Assembly: GCF_034190915.1 (NCBI RefSeq)
Contig: NW_026947506.1
Location: 13,453,501-13,517,500, forward strand
DNA length: 64,000 nucleotides
Direction: 5' to 3'
Origin: Cavia porcellus
Taxonomy: Eukaryota; Chordata; Mammalia; Rodentia; Caviidae
A program made the translations under genes and the position numbers. The notes beneath the pieces were generated by a model. That model did not search any database. It was not told the origin of the DNA and saw only the letters and a program-made list of their open reading frames with translations. Positions 58,645-64,000 of the stretch are shown here, one piece after another. Every line of letters starts with the position of its first letter. Within the stretch, counting starts at the first letter, position 1.

Positions 58645-59697
58645 TCAGTTTGTCTTCTTCATTTTGTTCTCTGCTCCATTCGTTGTGGCCTCCCCACCAC
58701 TATTTCTGGGTTCTTTGTATTTTTCTTTTTTTAGAATATCCTGCAATACTTTCTGTAGGGTTGAATTGGTGGTTGCAAATTCCCCCAGTTCCTCTTTATC
58801 CTGGAAGCACCTCGTTTTTCCATCAATTTCCAGGGACAGTTGTGCAGGATATCTCAATCTTGGCTGTAGATTATTATCTTTCAAAGCTTGAATTATTTCT
58901 CCCCATGCTCTTCGTGATTTGATGGTTTGTGAAGAGAAATCTGCTGTAATTCTGATGGGTATTCCCTTGTAAGTGATCTGTTTCTTGTCTCTTACAGCTT
59001 TTAATATTCTGTTCTTGTATTGAATTTCTGGAATTTTTATTATTATATGCCTGGGTGTTTCTCTGTTAGGGTTGTAGGTAGCTGGGGTCCTGTATGCCTC
59101 ATACATCTGAGTATCTTTACCTTTTGCTAAATTAGGAAAATTCTCCTGGATTATTTCTGTGAGTAGCTTTTGTAGTTCACTTGTTTGTGTCCCTACTTCT
59201 TCTTTTATGTTCTTAATCCTTAAGTTATGGCTCCTCTTATCATCTTCTTGTCTTTGTATTATTGCTGTGTGTTTCTTTGTTATTTTTAAGAAGTTTTTCA
59301 TTTCATTCTCCCATGTTTCAAGTCTGCCCTCCAATTCAGATAGTCTGTCCTTAGGTTCTTTCAAGCTGTTATGCCAGTCTTGGATAGACTTCTTAATTTC
59401 TTGATAGTCCCTTTGAACCTGCTTCACATACTCAATGCTTTCTCTGTTTTCTCCATCAAGCAATTCTCCCCTCTTTTTCTGTTCTTCCATTCCACCATCT
59501 ATTTTTTCCTGGGTGGTGCTTAGCATTTCTCTAACTATTCTGCATACTTCTAGCTTCAGGTCATTGATAACTTCATTCCTGAATTGGTCTATGAGGCTCT
59601 CTATATGGCGCTTAATGTACATTGGTGCGGTGTCCACTATTGCCTGATTCTCAGGATTGGGGGCCGAGGAGCCTTTTTTGTTGCTTCCCTTCCCCAT
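58645..59697 (-). CDS. LINE-1-type ORF1 protein, intact (350 aa), HAL1-like
   Basis: One uninterrupted frame of 350 codons, the normal size for mammalian L1 ORF1p. ORF1p is a trimeric RNA-binding chaperone that coats its own mRNA in the cytoplasm. It has a short basic N-terminus (MGKGSNKKG), a charged coiled coil (about residues 45-155), an RRM (about 155-250, with NLRIKNI and HIIIKIPEIQ) and a C-terminal domain (about 250-325, with ITADFSS, SRRAW and LQPRLRYPAQ). The coiled coil differs strongly from ORF1 of L1-B and F while the RRM/CTD are clearly related, so this ORF1 has evolved separately. Start chosen at MGKG because it follows the 5'UTR and gives the family length. Expression is unproven. 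Confidence 0.85.
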   Translation of the reverse strand: MGKGSNKKGSSAPNPENQAIVDTAPMYIKRHIESLIDQFRNEVINDLKLEVCRIVREMLSTTQEKIDGGMEEQKKRGELLDGENRESIEYVKQVQRDYQEIKKSIQDWHNSLKEPKDRLSELEGRLETWENEMKNFLKITKKHTAIIQRQEDDKRSHNLRIKNIKEEVGTQTSELQKLLTEIIQENFPNLAKGKDTQMYEAYRTPATYNPNRETPRHIIIKIPEIQYKNRILKAVRDKKQITYKGIPIRITADFSSQTIKSRRAWGEIIQALKDNNLQPRLRYPAQLSLEIDGKTRCFQDKEELGEFATTNSTLQKVLQDILKKEKYKEPRNSGGEATTNGAENKMKKTN

Positions 59698-60439
59698 ATT
59701 TTCTGTTCCTTATAAAATGCAATCTTACATAGGAGGCCCGGCTTCCCTGCCTGTCAGCCACAGCCTGATCAAATTGCGCTGGCTAGCTGTTCCCGCCCAC
59801 TGCTGCGCCCCAGGGAGTTGCGGAGGAGGCAGCCTACGCGGGAGTCAGTCGCTCCTCCGGGCCACCGTCAGGCTCTGGGATCTGGGTTAGGCCAGCCTAG
59901 GCAGTCCGCCAGCAGCGTCACTCAGGCCAGGCACTTTTCACCAATCCCGTCCAAGAGGGGAATGTGTGGCTGGAGTTGCCACCCCGCCCTGCTCTTACAG
60001 GACTGCCCGAGCCCAGAAAAACCTCCGCTGGAGTCCAACTGTGGTAGGGAGTCAGTTTCTCGCTCACCTCACCACCAGTCAGTTTTCCTCCTTGTCCGTC
60101 CTGTTTCCGACTCTGTTCGCAGACTCCCGTTCCCAGAGCTCGGCGCGTCTCTCCTTGCCGAGCCGCTGTGGAGGCAGCCAGCTGCCGGGCGGCGGGAAAC
60201 CCAAATCACGGTTTCCAATGGCGCGCGGTCGAGCCTCCACACCGAGACTACTCTGTTCCTATTTTAGCGCCAGGACCGCATTCTAAGTTGTATTCTCTCA
60301 GCCCAGTTCGTTCCTGAGTCAGCAGAGCACATCTCTACTGGTTCGTATCTCCTTAGTCCGCATCATTCCTGGGCTCTGAGCCGAGCCTTTCAGAGAGCCT
60401 TCAGTAGCTGCTGCTGTCTGTCCTCCATGTTCTCCGATC
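59698..60439 (-). promoter_or_regulatory. CpG-rich 5'UTR of copy D
   Basis: About 740 bp, the most CpG-rich stretch of the window, ending exactly at the target duplication. The outer ~150 bp are homologous to the copy E 5'UTR (49955-49790). By analogy with L1, it probably acts as an internal promoter. It is unrelated to the 334 bp monomers of L1-G and L1-F. Confidence 0.6.
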
Positions 60440-60961
60440 CAAAAAGATAAATATATCAAATCGGCACTTGGAGAACTGCTGAGCTTCCGACAGGTGGGCG
60501 GGCCCACACTATCCCCGGAGCCCAGCCTGTTCCTGACTGATGCGCCTAGACATCCGTGTGCAGAGGAGGGACAGGGCGGATCTGTGGTGCCTGCGTTGAC
60601 CTCCCTCTGTGTCTGGAGGACTGTGGATAGCTCAGCCCTGACTGTTTGGGTCCCTCCAGGCTTCCAGGTGCAGTGAAGTGGAGAGGTGGGCTTGAGGAAT
60701 CTACATCCGCCTCCACATCCTGGCTGCAATTGGAGAGCTGTGGAGCTTCCAAGGGGCAGGTGGGCACACAGTGTCCCTGAGGCCCAGCTGGTCTGAAACT
60801 GTGGAGTTCTGAGCAGGCAGAGGAGGGCCATTGGTTCTGCAGGCCCAGTGGCTTGGGGTAGCATGGTGCCAGAGTCTCAGTAGCTGCAAACATAGAAAGG
60901 GATTTTCAACAGATCCTGAGGAAGCTTTCAAATAACACTTGAAACACAGAAATATAGGAAA

Positions 60962-62013
60962 ATGACAAAACAAAACACAAAATTACAACCTCAAACCTCC
61001 AGCCCATCTCAAGAAACTCTAGGAGCAATGTATATAGAAGAAAATATATGCCATTCACCTCAAATATCACACACAATAGCTACTGAAATTGACAAGCAAC
61101 TCCAGGAAGCTTTAAAGAAATCCAAACTCGAAATAATCTCCCAGGTAAAAGAAGAAATGATAAAAGAAATGAAAGAGATTCTGAATATATCTAAAGAAAA
61201 CACAGATAAAAAATTGGAGGAACTAAACAAAAAGATAGAATCCCTAGACGAGCAATATAAGAAACAAACAGAATACATAATGCAGATGCACAGAGATATA
61301 CAGGAAATAAAAAACTCCACTGAAAGTTGTAAAAACCGCCTTAATGAAAGTGAAGATAGAATTTCAGACCTTGAAGACAGGATTGCAGCTAGTGAACAGG
61401 AAAGGAAAGATCTTTTAAAAAAACAAGGAATCAGGAAACAACAATTCAACAACTTCAAGATGATGCAAAGAAGAATAACATAAGAATGATAGGGATTAAT
61501 GAAAAAGAAGGAGACAACATAAAGGATGTCAAGAGGATATTTAGAGAAGTAATAGCTTAAAATTTCCTAAGCATGACATCAGAAACTGACATCAGGATCA
61601 GTGAAGCATATAGAACTCCAAATAGTCATAACCAAAATAAAACTACACCCAGACATATAATAATCACCATCCCAGAAATCCAACACAAGAATAGATCATT
61701 AAAAGCTGTCAGAGAGAAAAGACAGATCACTTATAAAGGAAAACCTATCAGAATCACAGCAGACTTCTCAGCACAAACGATAAAGTCAAGAAGAGCATGG
61801 AATGAAATATTCCAGATCCTAAAGCAAAATGATTTCCAACCAAGACTGATATATCCTACAAACCTATCATTCAAAATAGATGGTGCAATACGATACTTCC
61901 ATGACAAAGAACAGCTGAAGAACTTCATGAACACCAAACCAACCCTGCAAAAAATATTGAAAGACAGTTTAGATACACAAAGGAAAAAAACACTAAGCAA
62001 AGCAAATAATTAA
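60962..62013 (+). pseudogene. LINE-1 ORF1 (L1-F), frameshifted
   Basis: The N-terminus and coiled coil are open from 60962. A one-base loss in an A run near 61420 shifts the frame, which ends at 61483. A later in-frame stop (Glu to TAA near 61558) precedes 61573-62013, which encodes the RRM and C-terminal domain in the original frame. It lacks the 11-base deletion of L1-B. Confidence 0.9.
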
Positions 62014-62032
62014 ACAGAACAGAAAGATAAAA

Positions 62033-64000
62033 ATGCAACAGCAGAGAGATAACATTCCTACAATTAACCAGCATTTAACAGTAATAAGCATTAATGTAAA
62101 TGGTCTCAATGCACCAATCAAAAGAAACAGACTAGGAGAATGGATCAAGAAACAAAATCCAACCATATGCTGTTTACAGGAAACCCATCTAACCCAGAAG
62201 GATACTCACAGACTGAAAGTCAAAGGATGGAAAACAATTCTTCATGCAGCAGGAATCCAAAAAAAGGCAGGAGTAGCCATTCTGTTTTCAGACAACGTGA
62301 ACTTTAACCCACAATGACCATAAACGACAAAGAAGGTCACTACATACTCATAAGGGGAAAACTCCAAGAGGAAGACATAACCATCTTAAATATATACGCA
62401 CCACACTCCAGAGCACCCAGTTATATAAAACAATTATTAACAGAAATGAAAACTCAAATTATCAGTAACACAATTGTAACAGGAGACCTTAATACGATAT
62501 TGACACCAAGGGACAGATCAACCAGACAGAAAATGAGCAAAGAAATAACAGAACTGAATCAAACCTGTGAACAAATGGGTTTGATAGACATATACAGAAT
62601 GTTCCACCCAACAACATCAGAATACACATTCTTCTCAGCAGTACATGGATCATTTTCTAAAATAGACCATATATTAGCTCACAGAACATATTTAAGCAAA
62701 TGCAAAAGAGTTGAAATCATCCCTTGCATGTTATCAGATCATAGCGCTCTGAAATTAGAAATTAATGATAAAAGATACTGCAAAAATTCCGCAAACACAT
62801 GGAAACTGAATAACACACTCTTGAGCAATCAGTAGGTCACAGAAGAAATTAAAGAAGAAATTAAACAATACCTAAAAGAAAATGAAAATGCAGATACAAC
62901 TTACCGGAATCTGTGGGATGCAATGAAAGCCGTCCTGAGAGGAAAATTTATTGCACTGAGTTCCCACATCAGGAAAACAGAACGAATACAAATAAATAAC
63001 TTGATGCTATGCCTCAAACAGCTAGAAAAAGAAGAGCAAGTCAAGCCCAAAGCCAAAAGAAGAGAGGAAATTATAAAAATCAGAGCAGAAATCAATGCAA
63101 TAGAGACTAAGAAAACAATCCAAAGAATCAACGAATCAAAGAGTTGGTTCTTTGAAAGAATAAATAAAATCGATAAGCTCCCAGCCAACCTTATTTAAAA
63201 AAGGGAAGAAAAAGCTCAAATTCATGCAATAAGAAATGAAAAAGGAAAAATCACTACAGAACCAACAGAAATACAGAGGATCATCAACACCTATTTTGAA
63301 AACCTCTACTCTCAAAAGTTTGATAACACAGAAGAAATAGACAGATTCTTAGAAGCATATGAAGTACCAAAGCTAGATCAAGAGGATGTAAAACTTTTGA
63401 ATAACCCAATCTCTGCTAATGAAATTGAAAACGTAATTAAGTCCTTACCCACCAAGAAGAGCCCAGGCCCAGATGGATTCACTGCAGAATTCTACAAGAA
63501 ATACAAAGAAGACCTAATGCCGACACTCCTCAAACTATTCAATGAAATTGAAAGGGAAGCAATCCTTCCTAAGTCATTCCTGGAAGCAAATATTACTCTA
63601 GTACCAAAACCTGAGAAAGACTCAACTATAAAAGAGAACTATAGACCGATCTCCCTAATGAACACAGATGCAAAAATCCTCAATAAAATATTGGCAAATA
63701 GGATCCAGCAAATCATCAAGAAGATTATACACCATGACCAAGTGGGATTCATCCCAGGAATGCAAGGATGGTTCAACATATGTAAATCAATAAATGTAAT
63801 CCACCATATCAATAAGGCCAAAAATAAGAATCACATGATCATTTCTATAGATGCAGAAAAAGCCTTCAATAAGGTCCAACACTTATTCATGATAAGAACT
63901 TTACAGAAAATTGGAATAAATGGTCTTTACCTCAATATAATAAAGGCCACTTATGACAAACCAACAGCCAGCATCATACCAAATGGCCAAAAATTGAAAG
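62033..64000 (+). pseudogene. LINE-1 ORF2 (L1-F), partial, broken
   Basis: Endonuclease start 62033-62317, then a one-base loss near 62309 and continuation 62314-62835 with TGDLNTILT and SDHSAL. A Trp-to-TAG stop lies at 62833-62835 and a TAA at 63196-63198. The latter is in the same codon as the stop at 35267 of L1-B. Reverse transcriptase motifs SPGPDGF and NYRPISLMN follow. The catalytic FADD region would lie beyond the window. Confidence 0.9.

Larger units (their letters stand above)
56420..60439 (-). mobile_element. ORF2-less LINE-1 derivative (HAL1-like), copy D
   Basis: About 4.0 kb between perfect 18 bp direct repeats caaaaagataaatatatc (56402-56419 and 60440-60457). On the minus strand: CpG-rich 5'UTR (60439-59698), intact ORF1 (59697-58645), LINE-1-type 3'UTR with internal A run (about 58640-57291), an extra ~870 bp module and a second A-rich tail (56420). 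No ORF2. It shares the same architecture and ORF1/3'UTR joining region with copy E, so it is a family rather than a one-off deletion. Confidence 0.85.
60460..64000 (+). mobile_element. LINE-1 5' portion (L1-F), runs off window
   Basis: 5'UTR with one shortened monomer-like unit (60460-60960), ORF1, and ORF2 to the window end at about the middle of the reverse transcriptase. Very similar to L1-B in the coding part. The 5' end lies within about 5-20 bases of the HAL1-like copy D target duplication. Confidence 0.9.

Noticed and set aside
59818..60286. Plus-strand open frames of 106-149 codons in CpG-rich DNA
   Set aside because: They lie antisense to the 5'UTR of the HAL1-like element. Arginine/serine-rich composition follows from GC content.

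Overview
The window is mammalian nuclear DNA, almost certainly from a rodent. It is AT-rich and dominated by transposable elements. It carries B1 (7SL-derived) and B1+ID composite SINEs, a young tRNA-derived SINE whose promoter boxes are readable, several LINE-1 elements, two kinds of endogenous retrovirus and a KRAB zinc-finger gene. The ID-type and B1-dID-type SINEs point to a rodent outside the mouse/rat family (castorimorph or squirrel-like groups are possible), but the species cannot be fixed from sequence alone. No functional cellular protein gene was found.

Layout, left to right. 1-4268: AT-rich DNA with one B1-dID SINE. 4269-11086: plus-strand class II (betaretrovirus-like) provirus remnants with two LTRs, each followed by a tRNA-Lys-type primer-binding site. 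11087-14510: 5'-truncated LINE-1. 14827-20233: class I (gammaretrovirus-like) provirus with two LTRs, a tRNA-His-like primer site, gag/pol remnants and a large internal deletion. 20268-20815: LTR-like repeat abutting the 5' half of a minus-strand LINE-1 (20816-23120) whose 5'UTR holds tandem ~334 bp monomers. 25020-31725: a minus-strand KRAB zinc-finger pseudogene, comprising the finger exon, a well-preserved 127 bp KRAB-A exon, an intron and a promoter region. The intron and promoter part is duplicated at 39128-40687. Between the copies lie a solo-LTR-like repeat and a near-complete LINE-1 (32841-39110) flanked by a 17 bp target-site duplication. 40790-43075: older minus-strand LINE-1. 44492-55870: minus-strand class II provirus and flank, paralogous to 4269-11086. 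It is interrupted by SINEs and by an ORF2-less LINE-1 derivative (46333-49970). 56420-60439: a second ORF2-less LINE-1 derivative with an apparently intact 350-codon ORF1, a CpG-rich 5'UTR and an 18 bp target-site duplication. 60460-64000: start of another LINE-1, running off the window.

The most notable content is the pair of 'half-L1' (HAL1-like) retrotransposons: 5'UTR, ORF1 and 3'UTR without ORF2. One keeps an open ORF1, and the other has a readable empty site in the paralogous provirus. Other points of interest are the LINE-1 5'UTR monomers, a nonsense codon shared by two LINE-1 ORF2 copies, the duplicated KRAB zinc-finger promoter, and a finger array in which Cys replaces the usual helix Leu. 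The LINE-1 ORF2 copies are all broken, so none seen here could supply reverse transcriptase. Any mobility of the SINEs and ORF2-less elements would depend on an active LINE-1 elsewhere.
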